This document shows, piece by piece, positions 1 to 7,280 of a stretch of DNA of 13,525 bases (position 1 is its first letter; every line of letters starts with the position of its first letter). The stretch lies in NCBI GenBank assembly GCA_003155465.1, contig PMCR01000257.1, forward strand, positions 478-14,002, read 5' to 3'. The notes below the pieces were generated by a model. The model worked only from the letters and a program-made list of their open reading frames with translations, was not told the origin of the DNA and did not search any database. Source of the stretch: Myxococcales bacterium (GTDB lineage Bacteria; Myxococcota; Polyangia; Fen-1088). Made by a program: the position numbers and the translations under genes.

Positions 1-843
1 AACCAGTTCAAGTCAGTCAGCGCTGGTTGGTACCAAACATGTGGCGTGAAGACCGACAGTACCATCGCCTGCTGGGGCGAGGACAGTCCGCCCGCCGGCA
101 CCTTCGCCTCCGTTAGCGCGGGTTTTGAATTCACGTGCGGGTTGAAGACCGACGGCACTATCGCCTGCTGGGGCGCCAACACCGATGTCGAAACTGGCGA
201 CTTTATCGGCCAGGCCACTCCGCCGGCAGGTACTTTCGTCTCTGTTAGCGCGGGTGGCTACCACGCGTGCGGGGTAAAGACCGATGGCACCATCGCCTGC
301 TGGGGCGCCGGTGTTCCCGAAACATCGGGCCCTGACGACTGTGGCCAGGCCACTCCGCCCGCAGGCACTTTCGCCTCGGTCAGCGCAGGTTGGTACCACA
401 CATGTGGCGTGAAGACCGACGGTACCATCGCCTGCTGGGGCATGGACGATAATGGCGACGCCACGCCGCCGGTAGGCACCTTCGCCTCGGTCAGCGCCGG
501 TAGTTTCCACACATGCGCGGTGAAGACGGATGGCACTATCGTCTGCTGGGGGTGTGTGCCCAACCCCACGGTGTTCGGCCGCGCATGCGCATACGACTAC
601 GGTCAATCTCTGCCACCTACAGGCACCTTCGTCTCCGTCAGTGCCGGTTTTGACCACACCTGCGGGGTAAGAACTGACGGCACCGTCGCTTGTTGGGGTG
701 AAGACCTTCATGGTGAGTCAACGCCACCGGCAGGTACCTTCGCCTCGATTAGCGCGGGTTTTGATTTCACGTGCGGGGTGAAAACCGACAGCAGCGTCGC
801 CTGCTGGGGCGAGAACAGCAACGGCCAGGCGTCCCCACCGTAG
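1..843 (+). CDS. RCC1-type tandem repeat protein (5' partial)
   Basis: The reading frame is open to the left edge, so the N-terminus, including any signal peptide or lipobox, lies outside. What is visible is almost entirely seven tandem units of about 37-50 residues (the first cut). Each has a core of the form PPAGTFxSVSAG, then H/FTCGVKTDGTIACWG, then a variable loop. This is the RCC1/BLIP-II-like repeat, which folds as blades of a seven-bladed beta-propeller. Each unit carries two cysteines, one before GVKTDG and one before WG, spaced to allow a disulfide, which suits an exported or surface protein. The loops between units vary most (for example ETGDFIGQ, PNPTVFGRACAYDYGQ). The protein stops directly after a PP, exactly where another unit would begin. 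At the DNA level, units 1 and 4 differ at only a few positions over about 58 bases. Binding partner unknown; RCC1-like exchange activity should not be inferred. Confidence 0.85.
   Translation, partial: NQFKSVSAGWYQTCGVKTDSTIACWGEDSPPAGTFASVSAGFEFTCGLKTDGTIACWGANTDVETGDFIGQATPPAGTFVSVSAGGYHACGVKTDGTIACWGAGVPETSGPDDCGQATPPAGTFASVSAGWYHTCGVKTDGTIACWGMDDNGDATPPVGTFASVSAGSFHTCAVKTDGTIVCWGCVPNPTVFGRACAYDYGQSLPPTGTFVSVSAGFDHTCGVRTDGTVACWGEDLHGESTPPAGTFASISAGFDFTCGVKTDSSVACWGENSNGQASPP
21..840 (+). repeat. In-gene tandem repeats encoding RCC1-type units
   Basis: Seven repeat units lie in one frame with period about 110-150 bases. The length differences fall in the loop after the CWG codons. The best conserved block encodes KTDGTIACWG. 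Bases 21-79 and 384-442 are nearly identical, with about four differences in 59, which suggests recent duplication or gene conversion between units. Confidence 0.8.
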
Positions 844-1127
844 GGGGCATGGCCATATCAACTTGCGCCCATCGCAAGGTTGGCAATCATCGGAACCCGT
901 TGAGGTCCGGTGCCCCAGTTCGGAACAAAGCAGGTGTTGCGTCCGGGCCTTGTGAAGAAACCAAAACGCAGAGCCACAACGGAGGACTCCTCCGTCTCCG
1001 TCGCCGCCTCCGTCCCCGAATCCCAGGCCGATTCTCGGACGCCCCTGTCCGCGGCTTGCCCGGCCGGCATAGGCCCCGGACAGGCTGGCATGGTGGAGGC
1101 CATTTTCTTGTGCGGTTTTCGCACGGC
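844..1127. other. Non-coding stretch between RCC1 gene and propeller gene
   Basis: About 280 bases with no gene I can support. Open frames cross it on both strands, but their translations are rich in Arg, Pro and Ser and carry no recognisable domain. It holds a CT-rich patch around 985-1020 and a short palindrome CGGAGGACTCCTCCG at 980-994 whose one-base loop is too small for a normal terminator. GGAGG at 1095-1099 could serve as a ribosome binding site for a GTG start at 1110 of the next gene. No convincing promoter or terminator was seen. Confidence 0.5.
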
Positions 1128-3014
1128 ATGCCCGTTGCTTTGGGCTGGCACATGCATCTTCCAGGTCGGTACATCATCTCCTCTTTGCTTGTAGTTCTCA
1201 TGTGTCTTGCCGAACGGCCGGCCACCGCGGCCTGGTCGCTGGCGCTTGCCGGGAAAGTCGAACGCGTGGCGGCCGCCGGGGATCGAGTGGCTGTGGTGCG
1301 AGACGGAACTGTTATCCTGTTGCGTGAGGACGGCACTCCCCTGGGACGGGTGGAGGATGTCCCGGCGCCGCCCTCGCGTCGCAAGACGCGCATCAGCGCC
1401 CGCGAAGAGGAGGACGTCCTCGATTTCCTCGGCATAGACGAGAGCGAGCAAGACACCTCATGGGTGGAAGACGAGTTGAACGACGAAAGCACACTGTCTG
1501 AACGGCGCGCGAGGCGGGGCGGGAACTCCGTCCAAGCTTCGACCCGTGCGGGTTCCGCACCCGCGATCGCGGCAGCGGAGCAGGAGATCTGGATGGCGAC
1601 CGGGCGTGGCCTTTGGCGTCTGTCACCAGAGGGCGATCTCGTGCACGTGGCCGGTCGTGACTTGGCCGGCGCTTTGTTGGCTGCTGGCCCTGATCGCCGG
1701 CTGCTCCTTGCTTCCGGAAACCAGGTCTGGCTCGTGTCCGCGTCGGATGGCGCCCGCCGCTTCCTCGCCACACTCGCGTCAGTGCAGCATGTGGCGCTTT
1801 CTCTCTCCGGACAGCGCACGGCATGGGCCAGTCGCAGACAGGTGCTGTGGAGTGAGAGCAGCAACGAAGGACCCAGCCAGGCCCTGCCCTTGCCTGAACC
1901 TATCACCGACCTGAAGTTCTGCGGCGAGACCCTGTTCCTCCTGTCACGCAGCGGCCTGGCGATTCTCTCCCCCGAAGGTGTGCCTGAGCTGCGCTCGGCG
2001 CGCCTTGCCGCGCGGCACCTGGTCTGTCCCGCCGACGGCGTCGGTCCGTGGCTGGCCACCGGGCCGGACCTGCTCGTGTCCTACGACGAGGGTCGCACAT
2101 GGTCGTCGCTGCCCATCCCCCGCGGCGTGCATCCCCTCGACGCCGCCATAGGCAACTACTGCCTGTGGCTGGCAACCGACAAGGGGCTCTACTGCTCTTC
2201 GCCGAATCAGCCGATTCCCGGTGAGTTGGCCGCCAACGACGAATCTCTACCTGCCCCGCGGTTTGCCGGACCGCACGAAGCATCTTGGTGGTCGTCATTC
2301 TTGCCCCGTCTGACCGTGCGTGCCGGGGCGACCGTTGCGGCTGGCCGGCGTGAGTATCAGACCGTGGCCCTTGCCAGCTTCCCGCTCGATGCGCCACGGC
2401 CGCGGGCTGTGCTGGTGGCTGACAACGACGAAACCCCTCCACCACCTGTGACCCGGCCCGCCGATCTGGCCCTTCCAGCGGATTCCGAGGCGGATTGCCT
2501 GGTCGTGGCACGTGCCAAGGCGGTGGAGTTGGCCATGGTGGAGCCGGAACGGGGCCGGTCATATGTCAACCGGGCACGCCACGCGGCCTGGCTACCCGAG
2601 ATCCGCTTGCGCGTGGATCGGCGTCTTGGACGCAGCGAGTCTTTGGATCAGCCTGCGACCTCCACCGCCATCACTTCCCCTCTTGGGGTGGACACCGTGG
2701 ATGACGTACGATACGAGGCGCGAGTCACTTGGGACCTGGCCAAGCTGGTCTTCAGCAGTGACGAGCTTGCTGCCCAAGCCCAGACGATCCACATGGCTGA
2801 AATCAGACGCGACATCGAGGTCACGCTAAGCCGGCTCTACTTCGAGCGACGGCGCCTCGGACTGGAGCGGCTGCCTGTAGGCCCAGGGGAGCGAACCGCG
2901 GCTTTGCGGCGGGAGTTGCGCTTGCACGAAATCGAATCCGAACTGGATGCCCTATCAGACGGTGTCTTCTCGCAATGCACCGCCGGGCGGGCGTCCGCGC
3001 AAGGAGGCCCATGA
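1128..3014 (+). CDS. Secreted beta-propeller protein with TolC-like C-terminal region
   Basis: A predicted exported protein of about 620-630 residues. Numbered from the ATG at 1152, the N-terminus is a good signal peptide: MHLPGR, a hydrophobic stretch (YIISSLLVVLMCLA), then a cleavage region near PATAA. Residues of about 25-420 are repeated beta-strand segments such as IWMATGRGLWRLSPEG and LWLATDKGLYCSS, plus one classic Asp-box (SYDEGRTWSSLP, near residue 310). This indicates a propeller of the sensor/BNR type. The C-terminal part has RYEARVTWDLAKLVFSSDEL (about 520) and RRDIEVTLSRLYFERRRLGL (about 555), followed by a helical segment ending ELDALSDGVFSQC. These resemble the helices of TolC-family outer membrane proteins, and I recall such proteins in myxobacteria. 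The start is uncertain: GTG 1110 has GGAGG ten bases upstream, ATG 1128 and ATG 1152 have no clear site. The stop overlaps the ATG of the PilZ gene. Function unknown. Confidence 0.75.
   Translation: MPVALGWHMHLPGRYIISSLLVVLMCLAERPATAAWSLALAGKVERVAAAGDRVAVVRDGTVILLREDGTPLGRVEDVPAPPSRRKTRISAREEEDVLDFLGIDESEQDTSWVEDELNDESTLSERRARRGGNSVQASTRAGSAPAIAAAEQEIWMATGRGLWRLSPEGDLVHVAGRDLAGALLAAGPDRRLLLASGNQVWLVSASDGARRFLATLASVQHVALSLSGQRTAWASRRQVLWSESSNEGPSQALPLPEPITDLKFCGETLFLLSRSGLAILSPEGVPELRSARLAARHLVCPADGVGPWLATGPDLLVSYDEGRTWSSLPIPRGVHPLDAAIGNYCLWLATDKGLYCSSPNQPIPGELAANDESLPAPRFAGPHEASWWSSFLPRLTVRAGATVAAGRREYQTVALASFPLDAPRPRAVLVADNDETPPPPVTRPADLALPADSEADCLVVARAKAVELAMVEPERGRSYVNRARHAAWLPEIRLRVDRRLGRSESLDQPATSTAITSPLGVDTVDDVRYEARVTWDLAKLVFSSDELAAQAQTIHMAEIRRDIEVTLSRLYFERRRLGLERLPVGPGERTAALRRELRLHEIESELDALSDGVFSQCTAGRASAQGGP
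3001..3007 (+). promoter_or_regulatory. Strong ribosome binding site of the PilZ gene
   Basis: AAGGAGG lies three bases before the ATG at 3011, within the last codons of the upstream gene. Together with the ATGA stop/start overlap it fixes the PilZ start and points to translational coupling. Confidence 0.8.
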
Positions 3015-3457
3015 CCCAGGATCTGCGCCGCCATCCACGGCTCAGTGTCGACGTCCAGGCCAACGTGCGGACCAGCGACGGCCGCAAGCTGCCCGCACGC
3101 ACGCGCGACCTTTCCCGCTCCGGCATGTGTCTCATCACGACCAATTCGCTCGCCCAGCGCGACGAACTGCTCATCGATCTCATCCTGCTCTTCGGCCCAT
3201 CCTCGGTCTCCGAGCCCTTGCCGCTGCGGGCCCGCGTGGTGTGGTGCACGCCCATTTCGCAGGCCTTCCAGGTGGGGGCCATGTTCGAGAAGCTCAGCAA
3301 GACGGAACAGTCGTTTCTCGACATGTTCCTGCGCTATCTCGATGGAACCATCTTGCCTGCGGGGGCTGAGGTCGAATCGGTGGGCGAGTCGTTGGAATCG
3401 GAGCCACACCAGGCCGAACTCTCGCCGGAGATCAAGGACGATCCTTTCCGTCGGTGA
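3011..3457 (+). CDS. PilZ domain protein (putative c-di-GMP effector)
   Basis: A 148-residue protein that is essentially a lone PilZ domain. The two c-di-GMP binding motifs are visible: RRHPR near residues 6-10 (RxxxR) and DLSRSG near residues 36-41 (the D/NxSxxG motif). Beta-strands follow (LLIDLILLFG, LRARVVWC) and then the FQVGAMFEKLS segment typical of these domains. A Glu-rich, probably disordered tail closes the protein. By family, such proteins bind c-di-GMP and act by contacting a partner, often in motility, exopolysaccharide or envelope control. Retention of both motifs suggests that ligand binding is intact. The start at ATG 3011 is preferred over an upstream in-frame ATG (2975) because of AAGGAGG and the 4-base overlap with the propeller/TolC-like gene, which suggests co-expression. 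The partner cannot be read from the sequence. Confidence 0.9.
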   Translation: MTQDLRRHPRLSVDVQANVRTSDGRKLPARTRDLSRSGMCLITTNSLAQRDELLIDLILLFGPSSVSEPLPLRARVVWCTPISQAFQVGAMFEKLSKTEQSFLDMFLRYLDGTILPAGAEVESVGESLESEPHQAELSPEIKDDPFRR

Positions 3458-3509
3458 GGGCTTGTGCAGCCGGTGTCGAGGATGGCCATCGCCCTGGCCA
3501 CGGAATCAA

Positions 3510-3534
3510 GAAGCAGCCGAGAAAACGCTGCTTC
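3510..3534. terminator. Candidate bidirectional terminator hairpin
   Basis: A perfect 8-base inverted repeat, GAAGCAGC and GCTGCTTC, with a 9-base loop, lies between two convergent genes (stops at 3457 and 3545). On the minus strand it is followed by TTGATT, a weak T-tract; on the plus strand there is no T-run. Position and stem suit a terminator, but the tail is poor. Confidence 0.5.
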
Positions 3535-3544
3535 GAAAACAACA

Positions 3545-3868
3545 TCAGCCAGGCCAATTCGCGAGGAGCATGAACCAGGCCAAGGCGATCATGATCCAGT
3601 AGAACGCGATCCGTCCCGTACGCGGCTCACTTCTCGCGTCCGACCAACCCACGAACGAAATGATGCAGGCCACGCCCGCCGCAGCGCCGGCCGCGTAGAA
3701 GGCAATCCCCCCGAGGCAAGCAAGCTCCCTGCAGCTATCGCCGAATGCGCTTCCACAATAGATTGATGCCCCGAGGGTTGCGATTGCCAATACCAGCAAC
3801 ACCGGCCAAGTGCGATTTGGCTTGGACACTACTGGGTTGGGGAAACCTTCGATGTCATCGAAAGCCAT
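3545..3868 (-). CDS. Small multi-pass membrane protein, function unknown
   Basis: A 107-residue protein beginning MAFDDIEGFPNPVV. Three hydrophobic segments are visible: WPVLLVLAIATLGASIYCG, a second one around CLGGIAFYAAGAAAGVACII, and IAFYWIMIALAWFMLLANW at the C-terminus. Short charged segments lie between them (GWSDARSEPRTGR). Two cysteines (GDSCRELAC) lie in the loop between segments 1 and 2. The ATG at 3868 is chosen because an upstream in-frame start would run into the FAD dehydrogenase gene and add a non-hydrophobic Arg/Ser-rich stretch. It lies 58 bases downstream of the dehydrogenase stop on the same strand, so co-transcription is possible. I do not recognise the family. Coding status rests on the hydrophobic pattern and the intact frame. 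Confidence 0.6.
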   Translation of the reverse strand: MAFDDIEGFPNPVVSKPNRTWPVLLVLAIATLGASIYCGSAFGDSCRELACLGGIAFYAAGAAAGVACIISFVGWSDARSEPRTGRIAFYWIMIALAWFMLLANWPG

Positions 3869-3926
3869 GAAGGCGATTATCGCATCGTTCCGGCTTGTCG
3901 GGTGCCGCAAGTTCTGAAAGGCGGTA

Positions 3927-5483
3927 CTAGCCCGTAGCTCGCCGGATGATCGCAGCGGCCACCCGCGCGCCATCCAGGGCCGAGCTGACGATGCCACCTG
4001 CGTAACCAGCACCCTCTCCCGCAGGATAGAGGCCCTCCATCGCCGGGGATTCCAGTGTGGTCGGATCGCGCAGGATGCGAACCGGGGCGCTGGTGCGGGT
4101 CTCGGCCGCTACCAGCAGCGCCTGTTCGTGAACAAATCCGGGCAAGCAGCGGCCCATGGCTGACAAACCCTCGCGCAAGGCTTCGGTGATGAAGCCAGGG
4201 AAGACTTCATCCAATCCGGCGTGTTCGACGCCAGGGCGGTAGCTCGACTCCGGCAGGCGACCGCCCGGGTGGCGGGCCAGGAAGTCGACCGCGCGCTGGG
4301 CAGGGGCACGAAAGCCGCCGCCGCCGCGCTCGAAGGCCGCCTCCTCAATGCGGCGTTGAAAGTCGATTCCGGCCAGAGCCCCCTTGGCCTCCGGCCCGAA
4401 ATCCGAGGCAGCCACCGTCACCACCAGCGCCGCGTTGGCAAAGGGCGAGTTGCGCTTGGCCAGGCTCATGCCGTTGACCACTAGGCCACCCAATTCCGTG
4501 GCCGCGGGCACGATCCATCCCCCAGGACACATGCAGAAGCTGTACACGCCGCGGCCCGCGCTGCAGGCGCGCAGTTCGTAGAACGCGGGAGGCAGGCGCG
4601 GGTGTCCGGCGGCGCGACCGTACTGGAGGCCATCAATGGCCGATTGTGGGTGCTCGATGCGAACCCCCACGGCGATGTCTTTTCGCTGCAGGGCCAGATG
4701 CGCCGTCTCGGCCCAGACGTACACGTCGCGGGCCGAGTGACCCGGCGCCAACACAACCAGGTCGGCAGGAATCTCTCCCGCGCTCGTGCGCACGGCTCGA
4801 ATTCGCCCCTCCTCTGCGCGCACTCCAAGGAAACTGCAGTCGAAGTGATAGCGCACGCCCAGTCCTTGCAGACGCGCGCGCAGCGTCTCCAGCAGCTTGG
4901 GCAAGAGGTTCGATCCAATGTGGGGCCGAGCGTCGATCTCGATCTCGGCCGGCGCGCCCAGCGCCACCAAATCGGCCAGCACGCCGGCTACCCCGACGCG
5001 GTCCTTGCTGCGCGTGTAGAGTTTTCCGTCGGAAAATGTGCCTGCGCCGCCTTCGCCGAAACAATAATTGGACTCCGGATCAAGCAGTCCGCGGTGAAGC
5101 TTGGCCAGATCAGCTCGCCGCGGTCTCACCGGCTTGCCTCGTTCGAGGATCGTCGAGGCCACACCGGCCTCGGCCAGGCGCAAACCCGCCCAAGCACCCG
5201 CCGGACCGGATCCCACAATCACCACCCGTGGTACCGACACACCGACGGGCCACGACGGACGTGCCGGGCGCGCCGGGGCCGGGGCCAGGCTCTCTCCTTC
5301 GCTCGCAACTTCGACCCGCATGCGATAGCCGAGCCGACGCTCCTTGCGAGCATCGAGCGATCGGCGCAAGACACGAGCCTCGGCGATGCGAGTTGCCGCC
5401 CACCCCAAAGCCCGCGCCACAGTGGCCTTGAGAGAGTCGTCCAGCGCCTCCAGTGGGACGAAAATGTCGATGATCTTGCTCAT
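3927..5483 (-). CDS. FAD-dependent dehydrogenase / NAD(P)/FAD oxidoreductase (COG2509-like)
   Basis: A 518-residue flavoprotein of usual length for the family. Residues 1-60 form the N-terminal domain of this group, with RRSLDARKERRLGYRMRVEV near 40-60. The dinucleotide-binding motif VVIVGSGPAGAWAGLRLAEA sits near 87-106, followed by the acidic residue in ILERGKPVRPR that would bind the FAD ribose. NYCFGEGGAGTFSDGKLYTR, DLVVLAPGHSARDVY and a C-terminal GLYPAGEGAGYAGGIVSSAL follow; the last is a second FAD contact typical of the fold. Relatives are annotated only as FAD-dependent dehydrogenases, and the substrate is not known. The ATG at 5483 (MSKIID) is preferred over a TTG four codons upstream. 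It is divergent from the lytic-transglycosylase-like gene and may share a transcript with the small membrane protein downstream. No key motif looks damaged. Confidence 0.9.
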   Translation of the reverse strand: MSKIIDIFVPLEALDDSLKATVARALGWAATRIAEARVLRRSLDARKERRLGYRMRVEVASEGESLAPAPARPARPSWPVGVSVPRVVIVGSGPAGAWAGLRLAEAGVASTILERGKPVRPRRADLAKLHRGLLDPESNYCFGEGGAGTFSDGKLYTRSKDRVGVAGVLADLVALGAPAEIEIDARPHIGSNLLPKLLETLRARLQGLGVRYHFDCSFLGVRAEEGRIRAVRTSAGEIPADLVVLAPGHSARDVYVWAETAHLALQRKDIAVGVRIEHPQSAIDGLQYGRAAGHPRLPPAFYELRACSAGRGVYSFCMCPGGWIVPAATELGGLVVNGMSLAKRNSPFANAALVVTVAASDFGPEAKGALAGIDFQRRIEEAAFERGGGGFRAPAQRAVDFLARHPGGRLPESSYRPGVEHAGLDEVFPGFITEALREGLSAMGRCLPGFVHEQALLVAAETRTSAPVRILRDPTTLESPAMEGLYPAGEGAGYAGGIVSSALDGARVAAAIIRRATG

Positions 5484-5555
5484 GGTCTTCGGCAAGCGGC
5501 CGCTTTCACGTTACGAGAGATCATTCACTCGTGCCAAGCACAAGGATTTTCTTTC

Positions 5556-5585
5556 TTGACTCCCGCGCCAGCACACAATAAGAAT
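5556..5585 (+). promoter_or_regulatory. Candidate sigma-70 promoter for the lytic-transglycosylase-like gene
   Basis: TTGACT at 5556-5561 is five of six bases to the -35 consensus. It is followed after 17-18 bases by an A/T-rich element, TAAGAAT, at 5579-5585 as a weak -10. It lies in the most A/T-rich part of the divergent intergenic region, about 110 bases before the chosen start. No equally good promoter was seen for the FAD dehydrogenase on the other strand. Confidence 0.4.
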
Positions 5586-5695
5586 TCACGGTTCGACCAT
5601 ATGAAATCGTTCACTGGCCCGCTGCTGGCAGGTTGGTGAGCTCGGCCGGATTGCCCAGGTCGCAAAAAAGAATCCACAAGTCGCGAGGATTCGCC

Positions 5696-6607
5696 TTGTT
5701 GTCCCGAATCGGTCAAAACCCACCCCGTGGCGCCGTCGCCGTCTTCGCCGGCGCGATGGCGTTCCCTGCGGCCCTTCCGGCCCGGGTGGTCCAGGACACG
5801 GGAAACCACCCGCCGGCCGTTGCGGCCGGGTCTTCCGACCAGGCCGAGCGGGGCATGCCCACGATGGATTGTCTGGCCAACACCATCTGTGCGGTCAAGG
5901 ACCGCGTGCGCTGGCGCGCGGCCGCGTGGAAACCAGCCTTCTGCGAAAAGATCGCACACGACGTGCTGGAATCCGCCGAGCGCTATCAGATACCGCCGGC
6001 TCTGATCCTTGCGGTCATGATCAACGAAAGTGACATGAACGAGGCCACTTTCCGCACCACCGTTCGCAACGGAGCCATCTATGCAAAAGACGGCGGCCTC
6101 ATGGGAATCCGTTGCATCGTCGACAAGCAGGGCCGTTGTGGCAACGGACTCGTGCGGGGCATGACATGGAAAGAAGTCATGCGCCCGGCGACCAACATCG
6201 CACTCGGCGCGCGCGAGTTGGCCCACTACCGCGATGGTGGCGGTGTCACCAAAGTGAAAGTGCGCACGCGCGACAGACAGGGTCGGCTAGTGGTTCGCCA
6301 GAAGAGCGTCCCTTGTGCCCACAAGACCCATGCCTACTGGGCCCACTACAACCACGGCCCCCACTACATCGATCACGGACCGGCCCGACACTACCCGCAT
6401 CGTATCGGTGTCCTGTACTACGCTCTGGCACGCACGATGGGCGTCGACACCACCGAGGTCACCACCACCCGTCTCACCGTGAACGATCCCGGCCGACGCC
6501 CGCGCACCTTCGATCACCCCGTGGAGGCGCGCTACCAGAAGCTCTGTCAGGCCATCCGTGATTCAAAGTCGGCGTGCACCGGCACGACCACCGCTGCGCT
6601 CCACTAA
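5696..6607 (+). CDS. Secreted lytic-transglycosylase-like (lysozyme-fold) protein
   Basis: About 303 residues from the TTG at 5696. A signal-like N-terminus has a basic stretch (SRIGQNPPRG) and a hydrophobic one (AVAVFAGAMAFPAALPA). The lysozyme-fold domain begins near residue 85: IPPALILAVMINESDMNEATF contains the ES pair whose Glu (about 111) matches the catalytic acid of SLT domains. GGLMGIRCIV occupies the place of the usual GLMQ motif, and YWAHYNHGPHYIDHG matches the YN-G motif near the end of such domains. The expected role is cleavage of peptidoglycan glycan strands in the periplasm. The motifs deviate from textbook SLT (ESD not ESG, IRC not MQL), so activity is unproven. The C-terminal 60 residues are basic and Thr-rich. 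GAGGA at 5685-5689 supports the TTG start; earlier TTG/GTG codons at 5633 and 5636 are possible. The stop overlaps that of the convergent lipoprotein gene by four bases. Confidence 0.75.
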   Translation: MLSRIGQNPPRGAVAVFAGAMAFPAALPARVVQDTGNHPPAVAAGSSDQAERGMPTMDCLANTICAVKDRVRWRAAAWKPAFCEKIAHDVLESAERYQIPPALILAVMINESDMNEATFRTTVRNGAIYAKDGGLMGIRCIVDKQGRCGNGLVRGMTWKEVMRPATNIALGARELAHYRDGGGVTKVKVRTRDRQGRLVVRQKSVPCAHKTHAYWAHYNHGPHYIDHGPARHYPHRIGVLYYALARTMGVDTTEVTTTRLTVNDPGRRPRTFDHPVEARYQKLCQAIRDSKSACTGTTTAALH

Positions 6608-7215
6608 GTCTTCGGCGTAAGCGTCACCTTCTGCGCTACCACCACCGGTTCACCGCCGAAGGTCGGGAACCTCCAGCGCATCGCCGCGGCCTGAAAACAC
6701 GACGTCATGTCGGCGTCGACTGACGGCCTGACGTTGACTTCCTTCACCGCACCCGTCGGCTTGACAGTCAACTCGACGACGAGCGCCAGCCCCGCCTGGT
6801 ACTGAAGCGCGGAGTTTCTCTTGAGCGCCCGTTCGTAGCACACCTGCATGACCTGTGCGTTCTGCTTGACCACACGGCTGGCATCTTGAGGTTTGAGATC
6901 GCCCTTGCCGATTGCGATCTCGTCTCCTTCCGCACTGCCGGCTGCGTGCTTCTTCTTTCGCAGGTCCGCGATCAAGTTGAGAATCTCGGGATCATTGAGC
7001 TGCAGTCGACTGGGGCCCGCGAGGACCTCAGCGATCTGGCGTTTTAGACCGGCGACCTGACTCTTCAGCTCCATGACCTCGCTCTTGCACGTCACGACCT
7101 TGTCGTTGGCCTGGCTGATCTGCCGGATCACGTCCTCGTTGTCACCGCCCTTGCATCCCAGCAACCAGCAGAGGCCCGCGCCAGCAAGAAGGAGTCTCGT
7201 CAAGCTTCGATTCAT
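6604..7215 (-). CDS. Lipoprotein with coiled coil and AgmX/PglI-type C-terminal domain
   Basis: A 203-residue predicted lipoprotein. The signal peptide MNRSLTRLLLAGAGLCWLLG is followed by Cys21, giving an LLGC lipobox; Lys follows the Cys, so Asp-2 inner membrane retention is not indicated. Residues of about 27-65 form a coiled coil (VIRQISQANDKVVTCKSE, LKSQVAGLKRQIAEVL). From about 112 to the end lies a TonB-like AgmX/PglI C-terminal domain: VMQVCYERALKRNSALQ, ALVVELTVKPTGAVKEVNV, then SCFQAAAMRWRFPTFGGEPV with the conserved Cys and WRFP. In myxobacteria this domain occurs in envelope and gliding-motility proteins; here it may be a periplasmic contact module. AGGAAG lies eight bases before the ATG. 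The upstream exported-protein gene is 65 bases away on the same strand, so the two are probably co-transcribed. It overlaps the stop of the facing lytic-transglycosylase-like gene. Confidence 0.85.
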   Translation of the reverse strand: MNRSLTRLLLAGAGLCWLLGCKGGDNEDVIRQISQANDKVVTCKSEVMELKSQVAGLKRQIAEVLAGPSRLQLNDPEILNLIADLRKKKHAAGSAEGDEIAIGKGDLKPQDASRVVKQNAQVMQVCYERALKRNSALQYQAGLALVVELTVKPTGAVKEVNVRPSVDADMTSCFQAAAMRWRFPTFGGEPVVVAQKVTLTPKT

Positions 7216-7280
7216 GTGGTGTTCTTCCTACGCAGATGTGTGCGTACGTCGGCGGCACGGCGCCTGGCGCAATGCCCGTG

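Noticed and set aside
21..840. CRISPR-like periodic repeats
   Set aside because: The repeats are in-frame, of variable period and encode conserved RCC1-type residues; there are no short identical repeats with unique spacers.
980..994. Palindrome CGGAGGACTCCTCCG as a terminator
   Set aside because: The loop is a single base and no T-tract follows; more likely a chance feature of a CT-rich patch.
1110..1124. Hairpin GTGCG-GTTTT-CGCAC before the ATG at 1128
   Set aside because: A five-base stem is common by chance at this GC content, and the start codon it would control is itself uncertain.
771..1127. Upstream extension of the propeller gene back into the RCC1 gene
   Set aside because: The extra residues are Arg/Pro-rich out-of-frame translation of the RCC1 repeats and of non-coding DNA, and would bury the signal peptide inside the protein.
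910..1194. Possible small cysteine-containing protein in the gap before the propeller gene
   Set aside because: No ribosome binding site, domain or coherent signal peptide, and it overlaps the start of the propeller gene in another frame.
887..2059. Long minus-strand open frame over the propeller gene
   Set aside because: Translation is Arg/Ser/Pro-rich with no domain; it is the usual GC-rich antisense shadow of the real gene.
4602..5639. 345-codon plus-strand open frame over the FAD dehydrogenase
   Set aside because: No recognisable motif and it lies antisense to a gene with complete FAD-binding motifs; a high-GC shadow.
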